A stretch of 64,000 bases of DNA from Pacificispira sp040217575. Its GTDB lineage: Bacteria; Pseudomonadota; Alphaproteobacteria; UBA8366; Aestuariispiraceae. The stretch spans positions 186,001-250,000 of the forward strand of contig JAVJPW010000002.1 of assembly GCA_040217575.1 (NCBI GenBank), given 5' to 3'. A program made the translations under genes and the position numbers. Of the stretch, positions 17,080 through 26,026 are shown one piece after another. Positions within the stretch are counted from its first letter, which is position 1. Each line of letters starts with the position of its first letter. The notes under the pieces are model-generated. The model did not search any database and was not told the origin of the DNA. It saw nothing but the letters and a program-made list of their open reading frames with translations.

Positions 17080-17688
17080 TCACCCTTGGGGAATGCGCTG
17101 TTCGGACCGAAGCAGTCTGATCGTATTTGCCAGCGTCCGCAACACCGGCGCCCGACCAAGCGACGTCCAGATGACGAGGTCCGCGCGCTTTCTCTTTTCG
17201 TCTTCCGGCATTTGCCGGGCGCGGATATCGGAAAGTTTTTCCGGTGTCATGCCGGGCCGGGCCAGCACGCGCTGAGTCTGGATCAGGCGCGGCGCGGTCA
17301 CGACGATCGTATAGTCGCAATGCGCGTCCCCCCCGGTTTCAAACAGAAGCGGCACGTCCAGAACAACAACGGATGTTCCACGGATGGCGTGCCCCTTCAG
17401 CCACCGATCGCGGTCCGCCGCGACCAGCGGGTGCAGGATCTCCTCCAGCTGTTTCAGGGCCGCAGGATCACCGAAGACACGTGCACCCAGGGCGGGCCGG
17501 TCGACCGCGCCGTCCCGGACGACACCGGGAAAGGCCCGGTCGATCAAGGCTACCGCCTTGCCCCCCTTTGCCAGCAGCCGGTGCACCGCCGCGTCCGCAT
17601 CATGGACCGGGCAACCCAGCCGGCGCAGCATCGCCGAAGCGGTGCTTTTGCCCATGCCGATCGATCCGGTCAGGCCAAGCACGATCAC
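17080..17688 (-). CDS. coaE: Dephospho-CoA kinase
   Basis: 202 residues from a GTG at 17688 that overlaps the aroE stop as GTGA. The P-loop GSIGMGKS (8-15), DADAAVH, and LDVPLLFETG are typical CoaE motifs. It phosphorylates dephospho-CoA to CoA, the last step of CoA synthesis. The overlap places it in the same translationally coupled operon as aroE and dnaQ. Confidence 0.95.
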   Translation of the reverse strand: MIVLGLTGSIGMGKSTASAMLRRLGCPVHDADAAVHRLLAKGGKAVALIDRAFPGVVRDGAVDRPALGARVFGDPAALKQLEEILHPLVAADRDRWLKGHAIRGTSVVVLDVPLLFETGGDAHCDYTIVVTAPRLIQTQRVLARPGMTPEKLSDIRARQMPEDEKRKRADLVIWTSLGRAPVLRTLANTIRLLRSEQRIPQG

Positions 17689-18578
17689 CGGGCCGTATCC
17701 TCTATTCCCGCGGCGTCCAGGACCCGACGCCGCAATTCCGCATCCACCGTCGGCGCAACCGGCGGTTTGAACCACGCCTGAAAGCCAGGCACCGCCTGGT
17801 GCAACAACATGCCAAGCCCGTCGACGACCGGGTTGCCGCGCGCCCGTGCGGTCGCCAGCAGGCCGGTTTCCAGCGGCCGGTAGACGATGTCCGCCACCAG
17901 CGTCGTTTCCGGCAGACGGCGAAGGTCGATGTCCAGGGGCGGTTGGCCTTCCATGCCAAGGCTGGTCGTGTTGACCAGCAGATCACAGTCGCCAAGTGAT
18001 TGTTCCAGCCCATCCCGGGCCCGCGCCGACAGGCCGCCCCACGTCCCGTCCATCAGGTCCCGGGCCAGCGCTTCCGCCCGGGCAGGGTTTCGGTTCACGA
18101 TTTGAATGTCCGCAAACCCCACATCCTGTAGGGCGGCAACGACGGCCCGCGCCGCGCCACCCGCCCCCAGTACAAAGGCCGTCCCCGTTCGCACCTGTGG
18201 CCAGTCGGGTGACGCTTCCAGGCTGGCGCGAAATCCGTAAAGGTCGGTATTGCGCCCTTCAATAACCCCGTCTTCGTGCCGGATCACTGTGTTGACCGCC
18301 CCCAGGCGCCTGGCCGCATCGTCCAGCCGGTCGCATGCGGCAAAGGCCGCTTCCTTGTGTGGAACGGTCACGTTCATGCCGACCCAGCCTTCGATGGTCA
18401 GAAGACGCCGAAAATCCGCAGCGAAGCTTTCAACCGGGATCTCCCGTTTCACATAGCGACCGGGCAGACCCGCCATTTCAAGCCAGTAGCCGTGAATGAC
18501 CGGCGACAGCGAATGCGCAATGGGCGTGCCGATGACACCCGCGACCGGACCGTCCCCGGCTTCCGCTGGGCCCGTCAT
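17685..18578 (-). CDS. aroE: Shikimate dehydrogenase
   Basis: 297 residues. The shikimate-binding start IGTPIAHSLSP, the catalytic K76 in NVTVPHKEAAF, and the NADP-binding GAGGAARAVV are all present. It reduces 3-dehydroshikimate to shikimate in aromatic amino-acid synthesis. Four-base overlaps link it to maf upstream and coaE downstream. Confidence 0.96.
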   Translation of the reverse strand: MTGPAEAGDGPVAGVIGTPIAHSLSPVIHGYWLEMAGLPGRYVKREIPVESFAADFRRLLTIEGWVGMNVTVPHKEAAFAACDRLDDAARRLGAVNTVIRHEDGVIEGRNTDLYGFRASLEASPDWPQVRTGTAFVLGAGGAARAVVAALQDVGFADIQIVNRNPARAEALARDLMDGTWGGLSARARDGLEQSLGDCDLLVNTTSLGMEGQPPLDIDLRRLPETTLVADIVYRPLETGLLATARARGNPVVDGLGMLLHQAVPGFQAWFKPPVAPTVDAELRRRVLDAAGIEDTAR

Positions 18579-19192
18579 GCCGCAATCGCCCCGTTCTGGC
18601 GCAGGAAGCCCAGGAGTTCCAGAAGCGGCAGACCCAGAATCGTGAAATAGTCCCCTTCAACCGCGGAAAACAGCTGTGCACCCATCCCTTCCAACCGGTA
18701 TCCGCCGACCGACCCCAAAGCGTCTTCACCCACCGCAGCGATATAGCGGTCCAGAAATGCATCGCTGAGCGTCCGGACCGACAGGCTTGCCGGTTTGACA
18801 GTCCCCCACAGGCGCTGGCCGCCGCGCATGACACTGACGCCCGCATAAAGCCGGTGTGTCCGGCCGCTGAACGCCATCAGATGGCCCCGCAGATGGTCCA
18901 GGTCCGCCGGCTTGTCGAACCAGGTGCCGTTCAGGTCCAGCGTCTGGTCCGCGCCAATCACCAGCGCATCGGGATATTGCCGGCTGATTTTCAGTGCTTT
19001 CAGGTCGGACAGGGCCTCCGCAACCTTGGCGGCATCGGCCCCTTCGGCGCGCAGGCTTTCCTTGACCGAATCCTCGTCCACATTTGCCGGAACGACGACG
19101 ATTTCCAGTCCGGCGCCACGCAATAGATCAGCGCGCGTGCGGCTGCCGGACGCCAGGATGATTTCCACCGTCTGACCCATCGTCTCGCTCAC
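18575..19192 (-). CDS. Maf-family nucleotide pyrophosphatase
   Basis: 205 residues. The Maf signature is the N-terminal ILASGSRTRADLL with the conserved S-R, followed by GADQTLDLNG and the YAGVSV strand. Members hydrolyse non-canonical or selected nucleoside triphosphates to monophosphates. It overlaps aroE and the upstream regulatory gene by 4 bp each. Which of the two Maf subtypes it is cannot be decided with confidence. Confidence 0.93.
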   Translation of the reverse strand: MSETMGQTVEIILASGSRTRADLLRGAGLEIVVVPANVDEDSVKESLRAEGADAAKVAEALSDLKALKISRQYPDALVIGADQTLDLNGTWFDKPADLDHLRGHLMAFSGRTHRLYAGVSVMRGGQRLWGTVKPASLSVRTLSDAFLDRYIAAVGEDALGSVGGYRLEGMGAQLFSAVEGDYFTILGLPLLELLGFLRQNGAIAA

Positions 19193-20034
19193 GCCCGGTC
19201 GCCTTCCTGGCGGCGTTCATAATGCTGGATGATGGCAGCGGCTGTTTCTTCGATCGACCGGCGGGACACATCGATCATCTGCCAGTTGCGGTCGCGACAC
19301 AGCCGACGACAGGTCAAAACTTCCTGCCGCACCGTCTCCAGGTCGACATAGTCAGTTTCATCGCCTTCGGCGATCATCTTCAGCCGGTTCCGCCGGATCT
19401 GGACCAGGCTGGCGGGATCTTTTGTCAGGCCGATAATCATGGGCGCGTTCGGCCCTGTCAGCGACAGAAGTTCGTCGGGCAGGCCAATACCCGGCACGAA
19501 GGGGACATTCGCTGCCTTGAGGCCCCGGTTCGCCAGATAGATGCATGTCGGTGTCTTGGACGTTCGCGACACACCGGTCAGGATCACATCCGCTGTATGC
19601 AGGTCATGCAGCCCCTGGCCATCATCGTGCGTCAGCGCGAACTGCATGGCTTCGATCCGCGTGAAATAGTCGGCATCCATCGCGTGCTGGCGCCCGGGGC
19701 GCTGGTTTGCCGCGACCCCAAGATAGTTTTCGAACGCGTTGATGAACGGGTCCAGCACGGAAATGCACGGCACGCGAAGACGCCGGCACCCGTCGATCAG
19801 GCGCAGGCGCAGTTCCTGGCTGACCAGCGTGAAAAGAACGATGCCGGGATCGTCTTCTATCTTCTCCAACAGCTGGTTGACCTTCGGCAGGGTCCGCACC
19901 AGCGTCCAGTGATGTTCGATGCCTTCGACCCCTTCAAATTGGACGATGCACGCACGGGCGATGGCCTGTACCGTTTCCCCCGTTGAATCGGAGACGAGAT
20001 AAACCTGGATTTCACGCGGGTTGTTGTCGGTCAT
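19189..20034 (-). CDS. PPDK/PEP synthase regulatory protein (DUF299)
   Basis: 281 residues from the ATG at 20034; the in-frame ATG at 20073 would add 13 residues. The family P-loop GVSRTSKTP spans 154-162, and the N-terminus VYLVSDSTGETV is diagnostic. These bifunctional kinase/pyrophosphorylase proteins switch pyruvate phosphate dikinase or PEP synthase on and off. In alphaproteobacteria its homologue (RP001 in Rickettsia) lies directly across the origin from hemE, as here. It is the first gene of the leftward maf-aroE-coaE-dnaQ operon. Confidence 0.94.
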   Translation of the reverse strand: MTDNNPREIQVYLVSDSTGETVQAIARACIVQFEGVEGIEHHWTLVRTLPKVNQLLEKIEDDPGIVLFTLVSQELRLRLIDGCRRLRVPCISVLDPFINAFENYLGVAANQRPGRQHAMDADYFTRIEAMQFALTHDDGQGLHDLHTADVILTGVSRTSKTPTCIYLANRGLKAANVPFVPGIGLPDELLSLTGPNAPMIIGLTKDPASLVQIRRNRLKMIAEGDETDYVDLETVRQEVLTCRRLCRDRNWQMIDVSRRSIEETAAAIIQHYERRQEGDRA

Positions 20035-20474
20035 CGTATCTCGGCCGCTTGCAGGTCCTGTCGGTGCGAACAAGGCTGGGTACAGTTTGTGTATTGCCTA
20101 TGGGATAACCGTGTGGGGCGGTTCGCGCCACCCTATTTCAACAGGACCGGCCCTTATCAGACTGTCATTTTTCCCGCTGGGGATAGACGGTGTGCACCGC
20201 GACGATCCCTGGGGATGGATGGATTGATCCGCCGACCTGTCCCCGATCGTAAGAAGACTGAATTAATGTATGGGAATCAACGATCCGATCTGGTTTTCCC
20301 GCAGTTCCCCACAGCTAGCAGGCATCGGGCCAGCTGTCTGTGGGAATCCGGTGTGCAGAAAATAATCCCCGCTGTGCAGGGGACCAACTACAGTCACAAC
20401 CTTTTCTTTTAAATATATATATTTATAGAAAGGCGGATCGAACCGGACGTGCCAATCATGAAAGTTTCCGCCAG
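20035..20474. other. Probable chromosomal replication origin (oriC)
   Basis: A 440-bp non-coding gap between the divergent PPDK-regulator gene and hemE, the position of the origin in Caulobacter and Rickettsia. It contains a 29-nt AT tract (20402-20430) suitable for unwinding. DnaA-box-like nonamers are degenerate: TGGGGATAG at 20179 and TTCCCCACA at 20305-20313, each two mismatches from the consensus, and the weaker TGTGGGAAT at 20339-20347. TGGGAATC occurs twice (20271, 20341), each carrying a GANTC methylation site. No perfect TTATCCACA and no TTAA-N7-TTAA CtrA site was seen, so the call rests mainly on context. Confidence 0.62.
20402..20430. other. AT-rich tract, candidate DNA unwinding element
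   Basis: 29 bases with a single C and a single G in a strongly GC-rich genome, including an alternating AT run. It lies 45 bp upstream of hemE at the edge of the putative origin and may also contain the hemE promoter. Confidence 0.5.
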
Positions 20475-21515
20475 ATGAGCCATGCCGACAAACCGTTCCT
20501 GCAAGCCCTGAAAGGGAACCGACAGGTTGTGCCGCCGATCTGGCTGATGCGTCAGGCGGGACGCTACCTTCCGGAATATCGCAAGGTCAGGGCCGAAGTC
20601 GGCGGGTTTCTGGATCTGTGTTTCGACCCGGACCGGGCCTGCGAAGTGACATTACAACCGATCCGCCGCTATGGGTTCGATGCGGCGATCCTGTTTTCCG
20701 ACATTCTGGTCATTCCGCTGGGCGTTGGTCAGAAAGTCTGGTTTGTCGAAGGCGAAGGCCCGAAACTGGAGCCGCTGAACGGGCCGGAGGATCTGGCGGG
20801 CCTGACACCGGAAACGGCGGTCGAAAGACTGGCACCGGTCATGGAAACGGTTGCCAAACTGTCCGCTTCCCTGCCGCGCGAGACCGCGCTGATCGGGTTT
20901 GCAGGCGCGCCCTGGACCGTCGCCACCTATATGATCGAAGGCGGATCGTCGCGCGATTTCGCCAGAACGAAGCTTTGGGCCTACCGCAATCCGGATAGTT
21001 TCCGGACGCTTATGGATATTCTGGTGGAAGCGACCGCCGCTTACCTGATCGCACAGGTGAAAGCCGGTGCTGAAGCAATCCAGATTTTCGACAGCTGGGC
21101 GGGGGCTCTTGCCACTGGCGGTTTCGAAGACTGGGTCATCGCGCCGAACCGGGCACTGGTCGAAAAGATACGCGCCGCGGTACCCCATGTGCCGATCATC
21201 GGCTTTCCACGGGGTGCCGGCGTTCTTTATCGTGAGTTTCAGGATCGGACCGGGGTCGATGCGGTTTCCATCGACCAGGGACTGCCGGTGACGTGGGCGC
21301 GCGACAATCTGCAGCCCCATGGCACGGTACAGGGAAACCTGGACCCGTTTGCCCTGCTTGCCGGCGGCGATGTGCTGGACCGCGAAGTCGACCGCATTCT
21401 GGATGGCCTTTCCAGCGGGCCCTTTGTCTTCAATCTGGGGCATGGCATCATCAAGGAAACGCCGCCGGACCACGTCACCCACCTTGTAGAGCGGATTCGG
21501 CGTTCTACCTCGTGA
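20475..21515 (+). CDS. hemE: Uroporphyrinogen decarboxylase
   Basis: 346 residues from the ATG at 20475; the frame extends upstream into the origin region without a plausible start. The signature WLMRQAGRYLPEYR and the GFAGAPWT segment identify HemE. It converts uroporphyrinogen III to coproporphyrinogen III in haem synthesis. It is first in the rightward hemE-hemH-hemJ-rho series, immediately beside the putative origin as in Caulobacter. Confidence 0.97.
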   Translation: MSHADKPFLQALKGNRQVVPPIWLMRQAGRYLPEYRKVRAEVGGFLDLCFDPDRACEVTLQPIRRYGFDAAILFSDILVIPLGVGQKVWFVEGEGPKLEPLNGPEDLAGLTPETAVERLAPVMETVAKLSASLPRETALIGFAGAPWTVATYMIEGGSSRDFARTKLWAYRNPDSFRTLMDILVEATAAYLIAQVKAGAEAIQIFDSWAGALATGGFEDWVIAPNRALVEKIRAAVPHVPIIGFPRGAGVLYREFQDRTGVDAVSIDQGLPVTWARDNLQPHGTVQGNLDPFALLAGGDVLDREVDRILDGLSSGPFVFNLGHGIIKETPPDHVTHLVERIRRSTS

Positions 21516-21541
21516 TCCGCGATCGTCGCGAGGATACCTTC

Positions 21542-22558
21542 ATGATGGCCTTACCGGACAATCACCCGAAAATTCCTGAACGCCGGATCGGCGTGCTGTT
21601 GGTCAATCTGGGCACCCCGGACGGGTATGACGTAAAAAGCATGCGTCGCTATCTGGGGGAGTTTCTGTCGGACCAGCGCGTGATCGAAGCCCCGCGCTGG
21701 CTGTGGTGGCCCATCCTGCACGGCATCATCCTGAACACCCGGCCGCGCAAGTCGGGGGAGGCCTATCGGAAAATCTGGATGGAGGACCGGGATGAAAGCC
21801 CGCTTCTGTTCCACACCAGGAACCAGGCTGAAGGGCTGGCCCGCCGGTTTTCCGGAACCGACGTCACGGTCGATTTCGCCATGCGCTACGGGAACCCGTC
21901 GATCGCGTCCAGGATCGACGCAATGGTCGGCGCCGGTTGCGGGCGCATTCTGATCCTGCCGCTCTATCCGCAATATTCGGCGGCCACGACGGCATCGGTG
22001 TGTGACAAGGCGTTCCAACACTTGTCGACATTGCGCTGGCAGCCCCCGGTGCGCATCGCCCCACCCTTTCACGACGATCCGGCTTATATTGCGGCCCTGG
22101 CGGCGTCCGTCCGCACCGCACTGAAGGACCGGCCGGAACCGGACCGTCTGTTATGCAGCTTCCACGGTCTGCCGCGGGAAAACCTGGACAAGGGCGACCC
22201 CTACCATTGTTTCTGTCAGAAAACCGGACGCTTATTGCGGGAGGCACTGGATTGGCCGGAAGACCGGTTTCAGGTCGTCTTTCAGTCCCGTTTCGGTCCA
22301 AAGGAATGGCTCAAACCCTATGCGGATGAGACGGTCGCATCCCTGCCGGGCCAGGGCGTCGAATCGATTGCCATGATTTCCCCCGGCTTCGTCAGCGATT
22401 GTGTCGAAACGCTGGAGGAACTGGCGATCGGCCTGAAAGAAACGTTTGTGGAAGCGGGCGGTCGGGAATTCACTTATATCCCGTGTCTGAATGACGGGCC
22501 GGATATGATCGACCTGCTGGAAGGGATGGTTCGCCGCGAACTGTCCGGATGGATTTAG
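21542..22558 (+). CDS. hemH: Ferrochelatase
   Basis: 338 residues from tandem ATGs at 21542/21545 with GAGGA nearby. The N-terminal GVLLVNLGTPDG, the metal-binding FSFHGLPR-type motif (LLCSFHGLPRE), and FQSRFGPKEWL are diagnostic. It inserts ferrous iron into protoporphyrin IX at the inner membrane face. It follows hemE by 26 bp and precedes hemJ by 10 bp, so these are probably one operon. Confidence 0.97.
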   Translation: MMALPDNHPKIPERRIGVLLVNLGTPDGYDVKSMRRYLGEFLSDQRVIEAPRWLWWPILHGIILNTRPRKSGEAYRKIWMEDRDESPLLFHTRNQAEGLARRFSGTDVTVDFAMRYGNPSIASRIDAMVGAGCGRILILPLYPQYSAATTASVCDKAFQHLSTLRWQPPVRIAPPFHDDPAYIAALAASVRTALKDRPEPDRLLCSFHGLPRENLDKGDPYHCFCQKTGRLLREALDWPEDRFQVVFQSRFGPKEWLKPYADETVASLPGQGVESIAMISPGFVSDCVETLEELAIGLKETFVEAGGREFTYIPCLNDGPDMIDLLEGMVRRELSGWI

Positions 22559-22568
22559 GGGAACCGCA

Positions 22569-22991
22569 ATGTACGAATGGCTGAAGGTCGCACATATTTT
22601 TTCCGTCATCGCCTGGATGGCGGGGATGCTCTATCTGCCGCGCCTGTTCATTTACCATTGCGAGGCGCAAGCCGGGTCGGACAAGTCGGAAACCTTCAAG
22701 GTGATGGAACGCCGGCTGCTGCGCGGCATCATGAACCCGGCCATGATCGGGACCTGGGTCTTCGGTCTATGGCTGGCGGTGGAAGGGGCGTGGTTCTCCG
22801 ACGGATGGTTTCATACGAAGATGGCACTGGTCCTTCTGATGAGTGCGGGTCACGGGTTCTATGCCAAGTGCCGCAAGGATTTTGAGCGGGACGCGAACAC
22901 CCGCAGCGCCACGTTCTATCGCATTGCCAATGAAGTGCCGGCGGTCGCGCTGGTCATCATTCTGATCATGGTCGTCGTGAAGCCTTTTTGA
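22569..22991 (+). CDS. hemJ: Protoporphyrinogen oxidase HemJ
   Basis: 140 residues with four predicted membrane helices. The N-terminal EWLKVAHIFSVIAWMAGMLYLPRLF, with its conserved His, and the following YHCEA are typical of HemJ. The conserved lysine is in FHTKMALVLL. HemJ oxidises protoporphyrinogen IX in bacteria lacking HemG and HemY. Its place directly after hemH supports that role. Confidence 0.94.
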   Translation: MYEWLKVAHIFSVIAWMAGMLYLPRLFIYHCEAQAGSDKSETFKVMERRLLRGIMNPAMIGTWVFGLWLAVEGAWFSDGWFHTKMALVLLMSAGHGFYAKCRKDFERDANTRSATFYRIANEVPAVALVIILIMVVVKPF

Positions 22992-23371
22992 GAAATCGGC
23001 CGGACCGGCCAAATAATGCCAAGTAACAAAAGCTCCATTTGACATTTTTCGCGATGCACCCTAATTGATTGATCAGGACGGGCAAAGATCCCGCCGCATT
23101 CCAAACTTTCCGGGTATCCGGACTTCCGATCTTCGCTGACAAAATCTGGCTTTCGCGACAGGTCGAATCTTAATCCGGACAATCCCGCGAGCCGAATTCC
23201 ACCAATCCCTTTTCTTCCACACGACGGAAAAGAAGACGAACCAACCCCAACCAACCCAACCCAAAGGTCCGACCCTTTTGGCCGCCTTTCGATAACGGCC
23301 TGACGGACCCTTGCTCACCCTCCACGCCCGACGCATTCGAATACCGGGCGAAGAAAAAGCACCAGAAACAC
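22992..23371 (+). promoter_or_regulatory. Long rho leader with candidate promoter
   Basis: 380 bp without a gene. A TTGACA at 23039-23044 with TAATTG 17 bp downstream (23062-23067) is a plausible promoter, giving a leader near 300 nt. The leader becomes pyrimidine- and C-rich toward rho. A 27-nt stretch at 23239-23265 has no G or T and repeats CCAACC. Such unstructured C-rich RNA is what Rho loads on, so autogenous termination in the leader is possible, as known for rho in Escherichia coli. Confidence 0.45.
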
Positions 23372-24637
23372 ATGCATCTAAAAGAACTGAAAGAAAAATC
23401 CCCGCCCGAACTCCTGGCCTTTGCCGAGGAGCTGGAAATCGAAAACGCGTCCAACCTGCGCAAACAGGAACTGATGTTCGCGTGCCTCAAGCAGTTGGCG
23501 AACAATGATGTCGCGATCTATGGCGAGGGGGTGCTGGAAGTCCTGCAGGACGGGTTCGGCTTCCTGCGGTCGCCCGAAGCGAACTATCTGGCCGGCCCGG
23601 ACGATATCTATGTTTCACCCAGCCAGGTGCGGCGTTTTGCATTGCGCACCGGCGACACGGTCGAAGGCCAGATTCGCGCACCCAAGGACGGGGAGCGGTA
23701 TTTTGCCCTGTTGAAGGTCAACAAGGTCAATTTCGACGAACCGGATCAGGTCCGCCATCGCATCAATTTCGACAATCTGACGCCGCTATATCCGGACGAG
23801 AAGCTGGCGCTGGAAATTGAAGGCGACGACGACAAGAAGAAGAAGGAATTGTCGACCCGCGTCATCGACCTGGTCGCGCCGCTGGGCAAGGGTCAGCGTG
23901 CGCTGATCGTCGCCCCGCCGCGCACCGGTAAGACGATGCTGATGCAGAATGTGGCGCATGCGATTTCCCGGAATCACCCGGAAGTCTATCTGCTGGTCCT
24001 TCTGATCGACGAACGGCCGGAAGAAGTGACCGACATGCAACGGTCGGTGAACGGGGAAGTCGTATCCTCCACGTTCGACGAACCGGCCCAGCGCCATGTG
24101 CAGGTCGCGGAAATGGTGATCGAAAAGGCGAAGCGCCTGGTCGAACACAAACGCGACGTCGTCATCCTTCTGGATTCCATCACCCGGCTGGCCCGTGCCT
24201 ACAACACGGTCGTGCCATCGTCGGGCAAGGTCCTGACCGGCGGTGTCGACGCCAACGCCCTTCAGCGCCCGAAACGGTTCTTCGGTGCCGCGCGGAATAT
24301 CGAAGAAGGCGGATCGCTCACCATCATTTCCACCGCGCTGATCGATACCGGAAGCCGGATGGACGAAGTCATCTTCGAAGAATTCAAGGGCACCGGTAAC
24401 TCGGAAATCATCCTGGACCGCAAACTGTCGGACAAGCGCACCTTCCCGGCAATCGACATTACCAAGTCGGGCACCCGCAAGGAAGAACTGCTGGTGGAGA
24501 AGGGTACGCTGGCCAAGATGTGGGTCCTGCGCCGCATTCTGATGCCCATGGGCGTGACCGATGCGATGGAGTTCCTTTTGGACAAACTGAAGCATTCGAA
24601 GAACAACAACGACTTCTTCGACAGCATGAACCAGTAA
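23372..24637 (+). CDS. rho: Transcription termination factor Rho
   Basis: 421 residues, the usual length. The N-terminal RNA-binding domain starts MHLKELKEKSPPELL and includes GFGFLRSPEANYL. The Walker A region is KGQRALIVAPPRTGKT, followed by the DERPEEVTDM and DSITRLARAYN motifs of the hexameric RNA-dependent ATPase. It is the last of the rightward origin-proximal genes, and a hairpin follows. In many alphaproteobacteria mnmE comes next; here an unrelated block intervenes. Confidence 0.98.
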   Translation: MHLKELKEKSPPELLAFAEELEIENASNLRKQELMFACLKQLANNDVAIYGEGVLEVLQDGFGFLRSPEANYLAGPDDIYVSPSQVRRFALRTGDTVEGQIRAPKDGERYFALLKVNKVNFDEPDQVRHRINFDNLTPLYPDEKLALEIEGDDDKKKKELSTRVIDLVAPLGKGQRALIVAPPRTGKTMLMQNVAHAISRNHPEVYLLVLLIDERPEEVTDMQRSVNGEVVSSTFDEPAQRHVQVAEMVIEKAKRLVEHKRDVVILLDSITRLARAYNTVVPSSGKVLTGGVDANALQRPKRFFGAARNIEEGGSLTIISTALIDTGSRMDEVIFEEFKGTGNSEIILDRKLSDKRTFPAIDITKSGTRKEELLVEKGTLAKMWVLRRILMPMGVTDAMEFLLDKLKHSKNNNDFFDSMNQ

Positions 24638-24688
24638 GGTCTCGCCAGCCGCGGAACCGTCCGTTTTCCAGATCTGAATTGAAGCCTT

Positions 24689-24725
24689 TTCGGGCCGGGC
24701 GAACTCAGTTTCGTGCCGGCCCGAA
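24689..24725 (+). terminator. Probable rho gene terminator
   Basis: A perfect 10-bp stem TTCGGGCCGG / CCGGCCCGAA with a 17-nt loop lies 51 bp after the rho stop codon. It is followed by TTTCG, which is only a weak U-tract. Confidence 0.45.
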
Positions 24726-24828
24726 TTTCGTGTGGCCCGTAACAGTGCCCGCAATTTTATCTAAACTTCCTTGATTACGGCATCCAAATACCACAGCATT
24801 CAAAAAATATATATCTAGGGTAGAAAAA

Positions 24829-25476
24829 ATGCGTTGGGACGGCACAGTGATTCCGTACGATTGCATAACCTTTCAGGAAACGCTTGCGGAAGCAGAGCGT
24901 TTATCCGGGGGCGACCGGTCCACGGTGGAGGAATGGTTTACCTCGACCGGGATCAGCAAACCCGTCGTCATATGGGAACCTTCGCGCGAGGAACTGGTAA
25001 CCAACCCTATCGTCTTTCTTTACGATTACTGGCATGCCCGAAAGGCGACGAACGAGATTGCGATGCGATCGTCGGATGTGGACCCGTCTGATCTGGTACC
25101 AGCGCTGGGCTACATCATGCTTCTGGATATTCTGGAAGACGGGCGGGATTTCCGATATCGGCTGTTCGGGTCCAAAATTGCGGAAATCGCGAATTTCGAT
25201 TCGACCGGTCTTCGGATATCGGAAACGAAGGCCCATCCGCTGATGAAGGCGTTCTTCAGCACAATCTATCAGGCGGTCCTGATCCGGCCCTGCCCGATCT
25301 ATACCGAACATAATCCGCCGCCGGACCGGGCCTTTGCGACGTGGCACCGGATCGTGCTGCCGCTGCATGACGGGACGGGAAAGCTGGACCGGTTCCTGGT
25401 CGGCAATGTGCCGACGCCCTATCATGGGCCGGATGTGCGGCAGGCGGCGCCGTTTCAATCCAGCCGCACGCGCTAG
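24829..25476 (+). CDS. PAS-domain protein
   Basis: 215 residues. The middle (about 60-200) resembles the single-domain alphaproteobacterial PAS_5 group: PIVFLYDYWHARK..N, then LVPALGYIMLLDILEDGRDFRYRLFGSKIAE, and a C-terminal HRIVLPLHDGTGKLDRFLVG strand pair. There is no effector domain and no membrane segment. Such proteins are numerous and of unknown role, presumably sensory. The stop overlaps that of the convergent L,D-transpeptidase gene by 4 bp. AT-rich DNA just upstream could hold its promoter. Confidence 0.75.
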   Translation: MRWDGTVIPYDCITFQETLAEAERLSGGDRSTVEEWFTSTGISKPVVIWEPSREELVTNPIVFLYDYWHARKATNEIAMRSSDVDPSDLVPALGYIMLLDILEDGRDFRYRLFGSKIAEIANFDSTGLRISETKAHPLMKAFFSTIYQAVLIRPCPIYTEHNPPPDRAFATWHRIVLPLHDGTGKLDRFLVGNVPTPYHGPDVRQAAPFQSSRTR

Positions 25477-25991
25477 CCAGCCGGCCTTTCCCGGATTTCC
25501 AGGACCGTCTCTTCTTCGAATTGCCGCGCCAGCGCCACCAGCGCGTCGCGGGCGACGGCGATGCATCCCGCGGTCGGGTTGCCATCGGGGTGGCGGCAAT
25601 GAAGGAAGATCGCGCTGCCCATGCCCGGGACAACCGGGTCGGCATTGTGGTCTGTCACGAAAAGCAGATCGTAAAGCCCGTCGGCGCGCCACATTACCTC
25701 GTGCGAAGCGCCGTAAGGGCGGGTTACGAAACGGTTGTAGGCGGGATCCGCCGGGTCATCACACCAGCCGCTTTGCGGATCTAGCGCAGTCAGCGGCAGC
25801 GCGCAGTCGGGCCGGTCGACCCGATCCGGACGGTAAAAGCCATGCGTCAGCCGCCATCTGCCGATGGGTGTCGCGCCGTCGCCTTCGCGCTTCTTGGCCG
25901 CGGGGACAAGCCCGCCCCTGCCCATGGAACAGGGGATCGAACCACCGTCCGGCAATATCAGCCGGGAACCGTCACACAGTAGCGTTTGCAT
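25473..25991 (-). CDS. L,D-transpeptidase (YkuD) family protein
   Basis: 172 residues. The YkuD catalytic motif is visible as H131 and then the PTAGCIAVA stretch with C143. The upstream GDGATPIGRWRL strand fits the fold. These enzymes make 3-3 crosslinks or attach proteins to peptidoglycan. Unlike most, this one has no recognisable signal peptide from the assigned start, so either the start is wrong or it belongs to the short signal-less subgroup. It is transcribed toward the PAS gene. Confidence 0.85.
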   Translation of the reverse strand: MQTLLCDGSRLILPDGGSIPCSMGRGGLVPAAKKREGDGATPIGRWRLTHGFYRPDRVDRPDCALPLTALDPQSGWCDDPADPAYNRFVTRPYGASHEVMWRADGLYDLLFVTDHNADPVVPGMGSAIFLHCRHPDGNPTAGCIAVARDALVALARQFEEETVLEIRERPAG

Positions 25992-26026
25992 CGGGGAAGT
26001 TAATCAGCGTCGGCAGGCCCACGCCA

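Noticed and set aside
20035..20474. CtrA binding sites in the origin gap
   Set aside because: TTAA occurs twice but not with the TTAA-N7-TTAA spacing.
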